64,000 bases of DNA from Eubacteriales bacterium mix99. GTDB taxonomy: Bacteria > Bacillota > Clostridia > Caldicoprobacterales > DTU083. The position numbers and the translations under genes are program-made. Position 1 is the stretch's first letter, and every line of letters starts with the position of its first letter. The notes beneath the pieces are model-generated. The model worked only from the letters and a program-made list of their open reading frames with translations, was not told the origin of the DNA and ran no database searches. Of this stretch, positions 1 to 9,892 are shown one piece after another. The stretch spans positions 2,632,356-2,696,355 of the forward strand of contig CP121690.1 in assembly GCA_038396605.1 (NCBI GenBank). Direction: 5' to 3'.

Positions 1-3000
1 AGCAGCCACCGGTTCAACAAAAGATCCATGGAAGGATCCGGCGTTTTGACGCGCAGGGTCCCCAATATGTTTTCCCAGAATGCTTTCACTTCCTTCAAAG
101 CAATTTCTGCGCTTTTTCGATCCGGATACCGGCTTTGGAGCTCCCGGACCTGATCCGGATTCTTTCCCTGTCCCAGATAAAACAGGACATCTTTTTCTTC
201 TCCGGGAGAAAGTTCGATGGACACCTGTATGGCTGAGCAGGGATCAAACCCTTCATCGGCCCGGCTGGAAAGGTGCGCTCTGGTCATGCACGCCGGTTGG
301 TCCGGAGAGCCGTTTCGTCCGATAAACTCCCTGCGGTCCGAAGTATAGGAATGGATATCCCGATTACAGGACAAAAATGCGGTCCGCCCTGCAAATTCTT
401 CCTGATAGTAATTATATGCCTGCATACTGTTTGTTTCCCCATCAAATTCTGTCAGGATAAAGGGACCGCTTTCTTCCCGATTCACACCCAGGACCCATTC
501 CACATAAAAGAACAGGGAAAGTTTTCTTGGGCGATCCGTATTGTTTTTCAGGGAAACACCAATTATTTTTACCGGATCCTTCAGGGGGACCAGCATGGTT
601 TGCTGCATCATCATACCGTGACTGGCATGTTCAAATACTGTATATCCCTGCCCATGCCGTATCCGGTAACTTTCCGCTTCACGGACCGGCATGGGAGTAA
701 TGGTCCAGTATTCTCCTGTTTTGTCGTCCCGGACATACAGAATTTCTCCGGAAGGATCCCGGATCGGATCATTGGACCAGGGAGTCAGTTTGTTCTCCCG
801 GCTATTCCCACACCAGGTATAGCCGGAACCGGATTCAGTGACCAAAAATCCGAACTCGGGATTGGAGATGATATTGCTCCAGGGAAGAGGCGTTACCTTC
901 CTGTCCTTTAAATAAACGACATATTCCTTCCCGTCTTCTGAAAATCCTCCCATATCGTTGAAATAGGCAAGTCCCGCGGGCCGGGGAATTTCATTTTTGG
1001 AAACCACATGATAATCGATATCCTGCGTGTTCAGGAGAGGAATGGTTTCATTGGATTTTTTATTCAACAGCAGCTGAGAGGAAATCGATCCGTCTTCCCC
1101 GTTTAAAATCAGTCTGGATGCGCAAAACAGCAGACAAAGATCCTCCTTCGGTATATTGCTGCTTTGACGGAGGAACACGCCCCCCGGCTTATCCATAAGG
1201 TCGCGGGCATGACTGATTCCGGCCAGTTCCCTCAGGCGTTCGTTTACCGGCTGTTCATAACTGTTTCCATATTCATTCAGCAGCACCAGATCCACCTGCA
1301 GGCCTTTCAGTCTCATATATTCATGGGCTGTCAGCATTTGCTGCACCAGTTCCATATGTTCCATCCTGCTGACGCGCAGAAGGACAATGGGCAAATCCCC
1401 GGAAATTCCATATGTCCACAGAGTACTCCTGCCTTTCCGGTTTCTCCGTATCATTTCCCGCTTCCAGTCAGACGGCGGCCTGTTGTAAAGAATCTGTGAG
1501 GCCATGGCCTGATACAGATTGGCCCTTCCTGCCGAGATATTCAGATAACGGAGCTCCACCTGGGAATGTGTCCAGGCCAGCTCCATGGCACGATTTGCCA
1601 CATTGCTGTTCTGACATTCCCTGGCCTGGGCAATGGCCGATTCACGGGAATCCGCAACTCCGGTTATATAGGAAATCCGAACCGTCTCTCCTGCGGAAAG
1701 ATAAATTCTTCTGCGAATGCTCATAATGGGATCCAGTACGGCACCTGCAGAATCAGACAATGGGAATTCCGGATCCATTACCTGCGGATCCTTCAGAGTT
1801 CTTCCCCTTCCGATAAATCGGGCACGGTCCGTTTCATACTGTATGCTGCCCACCGTTTCTCCTTCCGTTACAACGGTATGGAACATCCACAGTGATTTCT
1901 GCGTTTTTTCCCGCGGTCTCCTGGTTGCCAGCAGAATATTCCGCTCCGGATGAAATTCCGTCTGGACAAACAGATTACTGAAGGCGGGATGGGCAAGATC
2001 GGCTGAAAAGGGAGCCAATACAATCTCAGAATAACTGGTTACCTCCATCATTCTGCCGTTTTCCCCATGATTTGTAAGGGAAATGCGACGGATTTCCCCA
2101 TTATACTCCGGAGAAACCACAACCTCCATCCTGGTTTCAATATTCCCGTCTTTCCGATAAAAGGATGCACGGTCCGTTTCAAAGACGACCTTGTAATCCT
2201 CCGGCAGGATACCTGCAGGATGATAAGCGGCGGACCAGTAAGTATTGGAGTTCAGATTCGCAATATAGAACATCTCTCCCCAGTCATCCCGGGTAGCGTC
2301 CTTCCGCCATCTGGTGACAGCCTGACCGGAATACTGGCTGAACCCTCCCCCGCTGTTGGTCAGCATTACGGTGTAATTGCCATTGGACAGCAGAACGGTT
2401 TCCGGAAGAACGGTATGCGGCGTATGGATGGTTCTTTTTGCCTGGGATTCCTGATGCTTCCTTCCTTCCTCCAGATCCGGGCCCGCCATCTCTTCGTAAT
2501 CCTTTATATAGATTTCCCTGCGCGGCATCCTTTCCTGAAGCAGCAATTCGGTGGCCTTTATCATGGGGGCAGAATGAAAACGTGCCTGCATGACATTATT
2601 GTTCAGGTAATTGTTGATGGCAATCAGTGCCATGCCCTGATGATGGGCCATAAAGCTTTTTACAACCATGCTTTTTCTTTTTTTTGGCAATCGCTCCGGT
2701 GTATAATCGATCGCCTCATAAAACCCGTAAGGGCCTTCCAAACCTTCCGACGCCAGGACCTCCATGTTGCGGAACGCAACAGCAGGCTCCAGGGGCAAAG
2801 CAAGGATGCCGGCATAGGGAGCCACAACCATATCGTTGATCAATCCCCTCTTCAGACCCAGGTGGGGAATGCCGAAAGCCTTGTATTGATAATTGAGATG
2901 CAGGTCAAAGGCATAAAAGCCGGATTCGGAAACTCCCCAGGGAAGATGACGCTGCTCCGAAAACTGTTTCTGTCCCCGGATTACAGCGGCATACGTTTCA

Positions 3001-6000
3001 TCCAGCAGGGTATGGTCATAATTTCTCATGATGAGCAGGGGCATCAGATATTCAAACATGGTGCCGCTCCATGAAATGAGAACCCGAAGATCCCCGACCA
3101 GAGCCAGGGGCCTCCCCAGTTTAAACCAGTGCTTTTGGGGAATGTCCCCTTTGGCTATGGCAATAAAGCTGCTTTGCCTTGCTTCCGAAGCCAGCAGGTC
3201 ATAGTAGGATTTTGTCAGGTGACCGTCTTCCACATTATATCCGATGGATAAAAGCTCCTGCTTCTCATCATAGAGAAGCCGGAAATCCATTTTGTCTATG
3301 ATGTCCTTTATTTCACTGCGCAGCTGACGGCATCGACTGGCAAAATCCCGAATGGCGGAATAGGATCCGGCAAGGGAAATCTCCATATCCTTCAGCCATT
3401 TTCTGGACTCCCGGAATCCGGAGGATTGACAGGCATCCCGGTTCAGGGATACCATGATTTCAGAAAGGCTTTTTAAAATCCCCAGATAGTGATCATAAAT
3501 ATTCTGAAGGGATATGGGCCCGTTCAGCTGCTTCAGCAGCTTCGACATTTTCCGGGCTGTCTCCTGATAGACTCCTTTTTCGCTCAGCAGAGTGGCAGGA
3601 ATCTTCTGAAGCAGCCGGCTCCAGGGGAAAAACAGTTCCTCCTCCGTCTCATATGCCGTAATCAGCTGGTCCACAGCCTTGCTCTGCCCTTTCAGGTCGT
3701 CCAGAAGTATCCGCCACTCCGATACACTGACGGTCTCGCTGTCTATCAGCGTATTCAGCAGGCTTTGATGCTCCATATCCTCCTCCCCGCTGTTCAGGGA
3801 AAGAACGTCCCGGAGTCCGGCGATGTTTTCCTTTCCGATCAAGGGGCGTTTGAACAGTTCTTCCATTCCCTGGCTCAACGTAATCAGATAGCCGATCAGA
3901 TTTCCGTTATCCACGGTGGAAACATACAACGGCCGGAGCGGTTCCAGAGTCTGGGTATGATACCAGTTATAATAGTGGCCTTTCCACTGTTCCAGACGAA
4001 GCATGGTTTGGATGGTGTTCGCTGTTCTCTCCACAGCTTCCAAAGTTCCGATATAACCAAGATCCCGGGCAGTCAATATGGATAAAAGATAGAGACCGAT
4101 ATTGGTGGGCGAAGTCCGGTGTGCCACCCCGATGGGAGGTTCTTCCTGATAATTGTCAGGCGGCAGCCAATTGTCCTTGTTGGTAACCAATTCGTTGAAA
4201 AAATTCCATGTTTTATAGGCGATTCCCCTGATTTTAAAATCCTGTTCCGCAGAAAGCTTGGGAATGTGTTTGTTCTTTGGCTTGCTGACCAGATAGGCAA
4301 TATAGGGGGAAAAGATCCAGCATACGGTGAACAGCAGGCTGTACAGCCAGAATTCCGGTCTTGCAGTGACCGTGGCGATGAAAAAGACAACGGACAGCAA
4401 AGCCGGAGCCCGCATTTTATCCCAGAAATCGGATAATTCCCCGCGAAATCTCCGATCAGAATCTGCAGCGGTAACCCATTCCAGCATGTTCCGATGGCTG
4501 ACCATTACCCGCCAGATGGAACGGAAAACAGCATCCAGCATGACATAGGATTGATGCGCCAGAAAGACAAAGCCCAGGAGGATCTGAAAGAGCAGGCTTT
4601 TGGTGCCTTCCAACACACCAGGCAGTCTTTGCCCGGAATAATTGCCATTTTTACGGGACAGCAGTTTTCCTGCCAGATCCGTAATCAATGGAAAGAGAAG
4701 GGTCAGGAAAACAAGTCCGATCCACAGGGCTACTGATCCCGGCAATACAAGAAGGCTCAGGATAAGAATGACATATAAAGCAGGAGAAAGCAGACTCCGC
4801 CTCAGGTTATCTGTTATTTTCCATTTTGAGAGACGATTCAACGGGTTTCCGGCCAGCTCGCCCTTCTGATTGCGAACCTGGGATCCCAGCCAGGGGAGCA
4901 GCTGCCAGTCGCCCCGTGTCCATCTGTGAAGTCGCATGGTATACCCGATATAGTGGGCGGGATATCCATCGATCAGCTCAATATCCGTGACCAATCCGGC
5001 CCTTACGTAGCAGCCCTCCAACAGGTCATGGCTCAATACACTGTTTTCCGGAATGGCGTCCTTCATTACCCTGTTGAACACATCCGGCTGATAGATCCCT
5101 TTTCCAGTATAGATTCCTTCCTGAAACAAATCCTGATATACGTCGGATACGGCAGTGGTATAAGGATCCACGCCGGTTTGTCCGGAGAAGGTCAGGGAAA
5201 AGAACGAACGGCTTGCGCTGTCTACAGACACGCCGATTCTGGGCTGGAGCATTCCATAACCTTCCACTACTCTTGTTCCGTCTTCGCTCAGTACCGGTTT
5301 GTTCAATGGATGGGCAATTGCCCCGATTAATTTTTTTGCGGCATCCCTGGGCAGCTGGGTGTCAGCATCCAGGGTGATAACATATACAATTTTGCTCAGG
5401 ACGGACAAATCCCCTGCCTGGATGAAATAACTGGTGTCCCTGCTTCCGGACAACAGGGCGTTGAATTCAACCAGTGCCCCTCTTTTTCTTTCCCAGCCCA
5501 TCCAGGATTTCTGCTTTGGGTTCCACTGGCGATACCGATGAAAAAAATAGAAAATGTCTTCCCTTTCCCGTCCATAGCGCTGGTTCAGTTCGTGAATCAT
5601 CCGTTTTGCCGTATCCACAATGACATTGTCGCTGTCTGTCTTTTCCTCCGGTCCATCCTTATAATCCCCCAGCAGGGCAAAATGAAGGTTTTCCTCCTGA
5701 TTGGCAAGATAAAACACTTCCATCTGGTCAATGAGCTCCATGACCCGTTTTTCACTGGTCAATAAGGCAGGTATGACCACCATGGTACGGTATTCCTCCG
5801 GAATTCCTTCTTTCAGTTCCAGCTTGGGAATGTGGAATGGCCTGCATATTCTGGCAGCAGCCCAATGAACCAGACCAATGGCAATGCTGTAGACCGGCAG
5901 AAAGGACAAAACGGCAGCAAGCAGCATATTCCAGAAACCAGGGAGAACGGAAGTATGGAAGACAGCAGCCAGGAACAATACCATACCCAGCGCCGTCAGC

Positions 6001-7184
6001 AAACCGATGAAACCAAAATAAAGGAATGCATTCCGTTTTCCTGTTTTCCGGCGGGACAGTCTCCCATTCATCTTTGCTTCCAGCAGACTTCTGCCCTGAT
6101 CGACAATATAGTATCCAATGTGCCGCATTTTCTCCAGGGAATCCTCCTGATTTTCCCTTGCACATTCCAATGCTTTTTCGGCAACCTGCAATTCATTGGC
6201 ACGATGCTTTTTTGCAATCTGCTCCACCCTGTGACGGTAGCTGTTCCTGGATGCAAAGTCCATCGCAGAATATATGCCGGCGGGATCCTGACGAAGGATC
6301 CGATCCAGAATGCTGAGTTGTTCAAAGATTTCATCCCACCTCATATTGGAAACGAGGCGCAGACTGGTTACCGCATTTCCCATGGAACCCTGACTGGACG
6401 CCTGGGTCTGATGAACCTGCTGCACGATTTCATCTGCACTGGTGTGCTGAACGGCAAGCTTGCCATCCACCCATCGGATAATGGGTGCAGCTTCTCCTCC
6501 TTCCTCCCTCAGCCGCTGCAACAGCCGTTCTGCATAAACCGGTTTCAGTACTTTATTCGCTGCATCGTGTTCGGTGATCACTTTTCGGAATTCATCCCGA
6601 TAGTCCGGGTCCTCTCTGGATCTGGTCAGACTGTTCATCAGTTTCACAGCCCATTCATCCGCCTGCTTTCGCAGCTTTATGGATTCGGAAATCATCACAG
6701 CGATATCCTTGATGGTTTCCAGCAGGCAAATACGAAGAAACAACGGAATCGCCCAAAGTTCCCTGCAGGTTAACGGAGCGTGAGCCTGATATTCCTCCAG
6801 AAACGAAACAATGGTCTCCTCTTCCAGCCTTCCGTTGAGAAATTCTACCAGCTCTGCAGCCATTCCGTAAATTCTTGGAAATCCTGCATGGTCTCCCTTT
6901 GTCAGAACCGGAAGATTCCGTGATAAATCACTGGTTATATGATACTGTGTCTCCTTGAACTGTTCCTCTATTACATAAAAATTATCCAGCAGCCATTCCG
7001 CAGCCGGAACGATGTTTCCTCTGGATTTGATGTCCTCACTTGTGGATTGGTAAGCCTGGATCAGAATCTGATTGGCTTCCCCCAGCCTGGGGAGCTTACA
7101 TCTTCTGTTTCTGCCCGGAGCTGCGGTTATCTGCTTTACGGCCATTTCTTCAGCAAGTTGTTTCAGTTGTTCCAAGTTTGGCAT
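1..7184 (-). CDS. ndvB: Cyclic beta-1,2-glucan synthase (GT84-GH94), 3' end outside window
   Basis: The open frame runs about 2,394 codons and leaves the window without a stop. Family members are about 2,800 residues, so some 400-450 C-terminal residues are missing. Membrane segments near residues 390-430 flank a GT84 domain with the hallmark LDADTQLPRDA near residue 605 and SHDLLEG near 716. More membrane helices follow near 780-980. A glycoamylase-like domain contains SWSGTMFEYLMP near 1375 and SESGF shortly after. The GH94 phosphorylase module starts near 1600, and its helical barrel has just begun at the window edge. Known homologues build, cyclise and trim beta-1,2-glucan chains at the membrane from UDP-glucose. 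ATG 7184 follows AGGAG by 11 bases; an in-frame GTG at 7190 has better spacing (5), so the start is ambiguous. The role in a Gram-positive cell is not known from sequence. Confidence 0.93.
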   Translation of the reverse strand, partial: MPNLEQLKQLAEEMAVKQITAAPGRNRRCKLPRLGEANQILIQAYQSTSEDIKSRGNIVPAAEWLLDNFYVIEEQFKETQYHITSDLSRNLPVLTKGDHAGFPRIYGMAAELVEFLNGRLEEETIVSFLEEYQAHAPLTCRELWAIPLFLRICLLETIKDIAVMISESIKLRKQADEWAVKLMNSLTRSREDPDYRDEFRKVITEHDAANKVLKPVYAERLLQRLREEGGEAAPIIRWVDGKLAVQHTSADEIVQQVHQTQASSQGSMGNAVTSLRLVSNMRWDEIFEQLSILDRILRQDPAGIYSAMDFASRNSYRHRVEQIAKKHRANELQVAEKALECARENQEDSLEKMRHIGYYIVDQGRSLLEAKMNGRLSRRKTGKRNAFLYFGFIGLLTALGMVLFLAAVFHTSVLPGFWNMLLAAVLSFLPVYSIAIGLVHWAAARICRPFHIPKLELKEGIPEEYRTMVVIPALLTSEKRVMELIDQMEVFYLANQEENLHFALLGDYKDGPEEKTDSDNVIVDTAKRMIHELNQRYGREREDIFYFFHRYRQWNPKQKSWMGWERKRGALVEFNALLSGSRDTSYFIQAGDLSVLSKIVYVITLDADTQLPRDAAKKLIGAIAHPLNKPVLSEDGTRVVEGYGMLQPRIGVSVDSASRSFFSLTFSGQTGVDPYTTAVSDVYQDLFQEGIYTGKGIYQPDVFNRVMKDAIPENSVLSHDLLEGCYVRAGLVTDIELIDGYPAHYIGYTMRLHRWTRGDWQLLPWLGSQVRNQKGELAGNPLNRLSKWKITDNLRRSLLSPALYVILILSLLVLPGSVALWIGLVFLTLLFPLITDLAGKLLSRKNGNYSGQRLPGVLEGTKSLLFQILLGFVFLAHQSYVMLDAVFRSIWRVMVSHRNMLEWVTAADSDRRFRGELSDFWDKMRAPALLSVVFFIATVTARPEFWLYSLLFTVCWIFSPYIAYLVSKPKNKHIPKLSAEQDFKIRGIAYKTWNFFNELVTNKDNWLPPDNYQEEPPIGVAHRTSPTNIGLYLLSILTARDLGYIGTLEAVERTANTIQTMLRLEQWKGHYYNWYHTQTLEPLRPLYVSTVDNGNLIGYLITLSQGMEELFKRPLIGKENIAGLRDVLSLNSGEEDMEHQSLLNTLIDSETVSVSEWRILLDDLKGQSKAVDQLITAYETEEELFFPWSRLLQKIPATLLSEKGVYQETARKMSKLLKQLNGPISLQNIYDHYLGILKSLSEIMVSLNRDACQSSGFRESRKWLKDMEISLAGSYSAIRDFASRCRQLRSEIKDIIDKMDFRLLYDEKQELLSIGYNVEDGHLTKSYYDLLASEARQSSFIAIAKGDIPQKHWFKLGRPLALVGDLRVLISWSGTMFEYLMPLLIMRNYDHTLLDETYAAVIRGQKQFSEQRHLPWGVSESGFYAFDLHLNYQYKAFGIPHLGLKRGLINDMVVAPYAGILALPLEPAVAFRNMEVLASEGLEGPYGFYEAIDYTPERLPKKRKSMVVKSFMAHHQGMALIAINNYLNNNVMQARFHSAPMIKATELLLQERMPRREIYIKDYEEMAGPDLEEGRKHQESQAKRTIHTPHTVLPETVLLSNGNYTVMLTNSGGGFSQYSGQAVTRWRKDATRDDWGEMFYIANLNSNTYWSAAYHPAGILPEDYKVVFETDRASFYRKDGNIETRMEVVVSPEYNGEIRRISLTNHGENGRMMEVTSYSEIVLAPFSADLAHPAFSNLFVQTEFHPERNILLATRRPREKTQKSLWMFHTVVTEGETVGSIQYETDRARFIGRGRTLKDPQVMDPEFPLSDSAGAVLDPIMSIRRRIYLSAGETVRISYITGVADSRESAIAQARECQNSNVANRAMELAWTHSQVELRYLNISAGRANLYQAMASQILYNRPPSDWKREMIRRNRKGRSTLWTYGISGDLPIVLLRVSRMEHMELVQQMLTAHEYMRLKGLQVDLVLLNEYGNSYEQPVNERLRELAGISHARDLMDKPGGVFLRQSSNIPKEDLCLLFCASRLILNGEDGSISSQLLLNKKSNETIPLLNTQDIDYHVVSKNEIPRPAGLAYFNDMGGFSEDGKEYVVYLKDRKVTPLPWSNIISNPEFGFLVTESGSGYTWCGNSRENKLTPWSNDPIRDPSGEILYVRDDKTGEYWTITPMPVREAESYRIRHGQGYTVFEHASHGMMMQQTMLVPLKDPVKIIGVSLKNNTDRPRKLSLFFYVEWVLGVNREESGPFILTEFDGETNSMQAYNYYQEEFAGRTAFLSCNRDIHSYTSDRREFIGRNGSPDQPACMTRAHLSSRADEGFDPCSAIQVSIELSPGEEKDVLFYLGQGKNPDQVRELQSRYPDRKSAEIALKEVKAFWENILGTLRVKTPDPSMDLLLNRWL

Positions 7185-7234
7185 AATCACAAATGCTCCT
7201 TTGCATCGACGGTATGACCTGGATTTTTCCAGTT

Positions 7235-7279
7235 CAAAAAAAGAATCAACAGCTTGGATCAGATAAGCCTTGATTCTTT
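7235..7279 (-). terminator. Strong intrinsic terminator ahead of ndvB
   Basis: On the minus strand, AAAGAATCAA (7279-7270) pairs with TTGATTCTTT (7249-7240), with an inner GGCTT/AAGC helix, and runs directly into a T tract ending near 7235. It lies only about 50 bases before the ndvB start. It either ends the upstream tsa operon or works as a leader attenuator of ndvB. A small CTGGA/TCCAG hairpin follows it. Confidence 0.8.
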
Positions 7280-7451
7280 CTCATAAAGGCAAAATATAGT
7301 ATGTTCCGTATGGATTCAAATTATCCGGATTTCATGAGCAAACTACGGCATACTGTATTTACAGCAAAAGAGTATGCGAATCCTGTTGTTTTTGAAAGAA
7401 GAATGTTGAATCATGCCGTGCTTCATTTATTAGAATATTATAGACAACAGC

Positions 7452-7523
7452 ATATCCACATTATACACAGAGTTATCCACAGGTTCGAAGCCAAATTTCA
7501 AAGGATCTCTCCCGTTATCCACA
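7452..7523 (+). promoter_or_regulatory. DnaA-box cluster
   Basis: Two perfect DnaA boxes (TTATCCACA at 7473-7481 and 7515-7523), one TTATACACA at 7461-7469 and one single-mismatch box ATATCCACA at 7452-7460 lie in 72 bases, all in the same orientation. The first two abut exactly. A weaker TTATTCCCA follows at 7539. The surrounding roughly 400 bases (7190-7590) hold no convincing gene. No dnaA/dnaN or AT-rich unwinding element is visible nearby, so this is more likely a DnaA titration or regulatory site than oriC. Confidence 0.75.
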
Positions 7524-7566
7524 TCCGGACCCCATGGGTTATTCCCAGCGTTTCTTTTGGTCCATT

Positions 7567-7603
7567 GAAAGGTTTATGAAAGATTCCATTCATAAACTTT
7601 CCG
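7567..7603 (-). terminator. Possible hairpin at the end of tsaD
   Basis: GAAAGGTTTATGAA and TTCATAAACTTTC form a long stem with one bulge, spanning the tsaD stop codon. No T tract follows on the minus strand, so it may stabilise the mRNA end or pause polymerase rather than terminate. Confidence 0.35.
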
Positions 7604-8684
7604 AACGTTCCGAATAAACCCGTCCAGGCAATGAAACATGGGGAACAGCATTCAGGGATAAATCGGAAAGATTGCCTTTTCGCAGCTGATAATAACCGGC
7701 ACAGGCAATCATGGCAGCATTGTCCGTACATAAAACGGGCTGCGGATAGAGTACATGGATGTGCCTTTTTTTCGCTTCTTTTTCCATTTCCTGCCGTAAG
7801 GCAGAATTTGCCGCCACTCCGCCTGCCATGGCAATATACTTCCCATTCAGCCTGAGCGCACTGTTTATGGAATTTTCCGTGAGTACATCCACCACTGCCT
7901 GCTGAAAGCTGGCAGCTACATCCTCACGGGAGACCGTCTCGCCCCTTTGCTCCTCGTTGTGCAGATAATTGATCACGGAGGTTTTGAGACCGCTGAAGCT
8001 GAAGTCAAAAGGATGATCCTTGAAATGGGACCGCGGAAATGCCACAGCATCGGGATTTCCGCGTCTGGCCAGCCGATCCACAGCCGGACCGCCGGGGTAT
8101 TCCAGTCCCAATGCCCTCGCCACCTTGTCGAACGCCTCTCCTGCAGCATCGTCCCGGGTTTGCCCGATCATTTCATAACAGCCGTAATCCGTTACGGAAA
8201 CCAATTGGGTATGACCTCCGGAAACAACCAGGCAAAGGAAAGGAGGAACCAGTTCCTTGTGCTGGATATAATTTGCACTGATATGCCCTTCCAGATGATG
8301 GACACCGATCAAGGGCCTGTTCAATCCAAATGCAAACGCCTTGGCCGCGGAAACCCCTACCAGCAGGGCTCCCACCAGACCCGGGCCATAGGTCACTGCC
8401 ACAGCATCCAGCCGGGATTTTGGCACACCGGATTGCCGCAGGGCCTCTCCGATGACTTCATTGATTGCCTCCACATGCTTTCGGGAAGCAATTTCAGGTA
8501 CCACCCCTCCATAAATCCTGTGAGTGGCAATCTGAGAAGCAATGACATTGCTCAATACCTCCCGGCCGTTTCGGATCACAGCGGCAGAGGTTTCGTCGCA
8601 GGAACTTTCAATGCCGAGAATGAAAACTTCTTTTTGTTCCTTTATGAAACTCACTTTTTCCTTCATTTGTTGAAAATACGACAT
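7590..8684 (-). CDS. tsaD: tRNA N6-adenosine threonylcarbamoyltransferase TsaD
   Basis: This ASKHA-fold enzyme transfers the threonylcarbamoyl group from TC-AMP to A37 of ANN-decoding tRNAs, acting in the cytoplasm with TsaB and TsaE. The protein has 364 residues. It shows [10 protein letters not shown] near residue 24, the metal-binding HHLEGH (His130 and His134), VVSGGHT and the C-terminal CTDNAAM. It is about 20 residues longer at the N-terminus than typical homologues. ATG 8684 has GAAGGAG just upstream and is kept, though internal starts are possible. It is the last gene of the tsaE-tsaB-rimI-DUF1461-tsaD operon, 12 bases after its neighbour. Confidence 0.97.
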   Translation of the reverse strand: MSYFQQMKEKVSFIKEQKEVFILGIESSCDETSAAVIRNGREVLSNVIASQIATHRIYGGVVPEIASRKHVEAINEVIGEALRQSGVPKSRLDAVAVTYGPGLVGALLVGVSAAKAFAFGLNRPLIGVHHLEGHISANYIQHKELVPPFLCLVVSGGHTQLVSVTDYGCYEMIGQTRDDAAGEAFDKVARALGLEYPGGPAVDRLARRGNPDAVAFPRSHFKDHPFDFSFSGLKTSVINYLHNEEQRGETVSREDVAASFQQAVVDVLTENSINSALRLNGKYIAMAGGVAANSALRQEMEKEAKKRHIHVLYPQPVLCTDNAAMIACAGYYQLRKGNLSDLSLNAVPHVSLPGRVYSERSESL

Positions 8685-8696
8685 GTTTTCTCCTTC

Positions 8697-9425
8697 TTAT
8701 TTGCAAGCTGACTTTTCCCGTCCTGCATTCTTCCGGCGCTGCCTTCTGGCCTGCCGATGCAGAAAAATCGCCGGGATCGCCAAAATAATGCTTCCCCCCG
8801 CAAAAAATACCATTACACACTGTACTGCATGACTGAAAAAGGATTCGGGAAGCATTTGTATCATAATGTCCGTTTCCGGATTCAACAGCCATAAATCATT
8901 ATTGAAAAACAAATAATGAAACTGATCCCAGTAGTAAGTAAAATTGGAACGAACCAAAGGAATCAGAACGGCAAGCAGCACCAGCAAAACCACACCGGCT
9001 GCCAGGTAAGAGGAAGCAAGGAAGCGGAGAGGATGCTTTCCGCTGTTGAAATACAGAACCGCGCCGAGAAGCAGAATACCGGCAATGGAAAACTTCTGAA
9101 GCCTGTCTGCAAAATCGAACAGGTTTCGGACATCCACCATATGGGTGGTTTCCCGGTCATTGAACACCAGGCGGCGTTTTCCCCGGATTTCCGCTTCCAC
9201 GTCCAGGGAATCCCGCTTTCCCCGGATGTAATCCACCAGCACTCCGGTTACACGGGACAGATCCTCCCGGGAGATCCCGATGGCCTCTGCGGTATTCAGC
9301 CGGTTATACTGTTTTTCATAAAATGCTTCGTTATAGGCAGTCCATTGAATCCCGGTAACCAGCAGAACCGGGAAAACAAGAACGGAAACCAGAAAGCCTG
9401 CCAGATAGTTTATTTTGTTTCTCAT
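8697..9425 (-). CDS. TIGR01906/DUF1461 integral membrane protein
   Basis: A membrane protein of 242 residues that matches the TIGR01906 (DUF1461) family by its overall pattern. An N-terminal helix (about residues 7-25) is followed by a soluble extracytoplasmic part with YNEAFYEKQYN and a hydrophilic stretch containing VLVDYIRGK. Three more helices lie near 110-130, 140-160 and 205-225. Its ATG overlaps the rimI stop as ATGA, so translation is probably coupled. The family's function is unknown; its place inside the t6A operon may simply reflect co-transcription. Confidence 0.8.
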   Translation of the reverse strand: MRNKINYLAGFLVSVLVFPVLLVTGIQWTAYNEAFYEKQYNRLNTAEAIGISREDLSRVTGVLVDYIRGKRDSLDVEAEIRGKRRLVFNDRETTHMVDVRNLFDFADRLQKFSIAGILLLGAVLYFNSGKHPLRFLASSYLAAGVVLLVLLAVLIPLVRSNFTYYWDQFHYLFFNNDLWLLNPETDIMIQMLPESFFSHAVQCVMVFFAGGSIILAIPAIFLHRQARRQRRKNAGREKSACK

Positions 9426-9892
9426 CCCGATATCCGGACCTCCCCCTGTATATGAAAATTCCACATAATCAATGCATCTTCCCGATTGTTGCTGTAATAC
9501 CCCTTCCGGATTCCTCCTCTCTCAAATCCCATGGAATCGTACAGGTGAATGGCAGGATAGTTGGACACCCGGACCTCCAGGGTCATGCGCTCGATGCTCA
9601 GCCGGCAAGCTTCCTCCATCAGGGTCTGCATAATCAGGCGGCCAAACCCGCGGTTCCGGTAATCCGGATGAACAGCGATATTGGTAATGTGCGCTTCGTC
9701 CAGTATCAGCCACATTCCCCCGTATCCGACTACTTTGCCTTCCGTCCGGACGGTAAAGTATCTGGCACACTTATTTTCCTCCACCTCCAGCCGTAACGAC
9801 TCCCTGGACCATGGCAGGGAGAAGCACAGCTTTTCCAGCCGGGATATGTCTTCCAGCTCTGCGGAGATCATAGGCCCGATTTGTCCATTCAT
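9422..9892 (-). CDS. rimI: Ribosomal protein S18-alanine N-acetyltransferase-like RimI
   Basis: A GNAT-fold acetyltransferase of 156 residues. The acetyl-CoA-binding loop is RNRGFGRLIM at residues 79-88, preceded by the strand ITNIAVHPDY and followed by the LEVRVSN and LYDSMGFERGG motifs typical of RimI. RimI acetylates the N-terminal alanine of S18, though Bacillota members may have broader targets. The frame is open upstream, but ATG 9892 overlaps the tsaB stop (ATGA) and follows GGGGG, so this start is chosen. Position between tsaB and tsaD is the usual Bacillota arrangement. Confidence 0.92.
   Translation of the reverse strand: MNGQIGPMISAELEDISRLEKLCFSLPWSRESLRLEVEENKCARYFTVRTEGKVVGYGGMWLILDEAHITNIAVHPDYRNRGFGRLIMQTLMEEACRLSIERMTLEVRVSNYPAIHLYDSMGFERGGIRKGYYSNNREDALIMWNFHIQGEVRISG

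Noticed and set aside
273-6773. Several plus-strand frames of 200-335 codons opposite ndvB
   Set aside because: They are antisense to a clearly conserved coding region and show no recognisable domain.
7301-7579. 92-codon plus-strand frame covering the DnaA boxes
   Set aside because: No recognisable domain, weak ribosome site, and its composition follows the non-coding DnaA-box region.
7190-7590. Chromosomal replication origin
   Set aside because: DnaA boxes are present but dnaA, dnaN, rpmH or gidA neighbours and an AT-rich unwinding element are missing.
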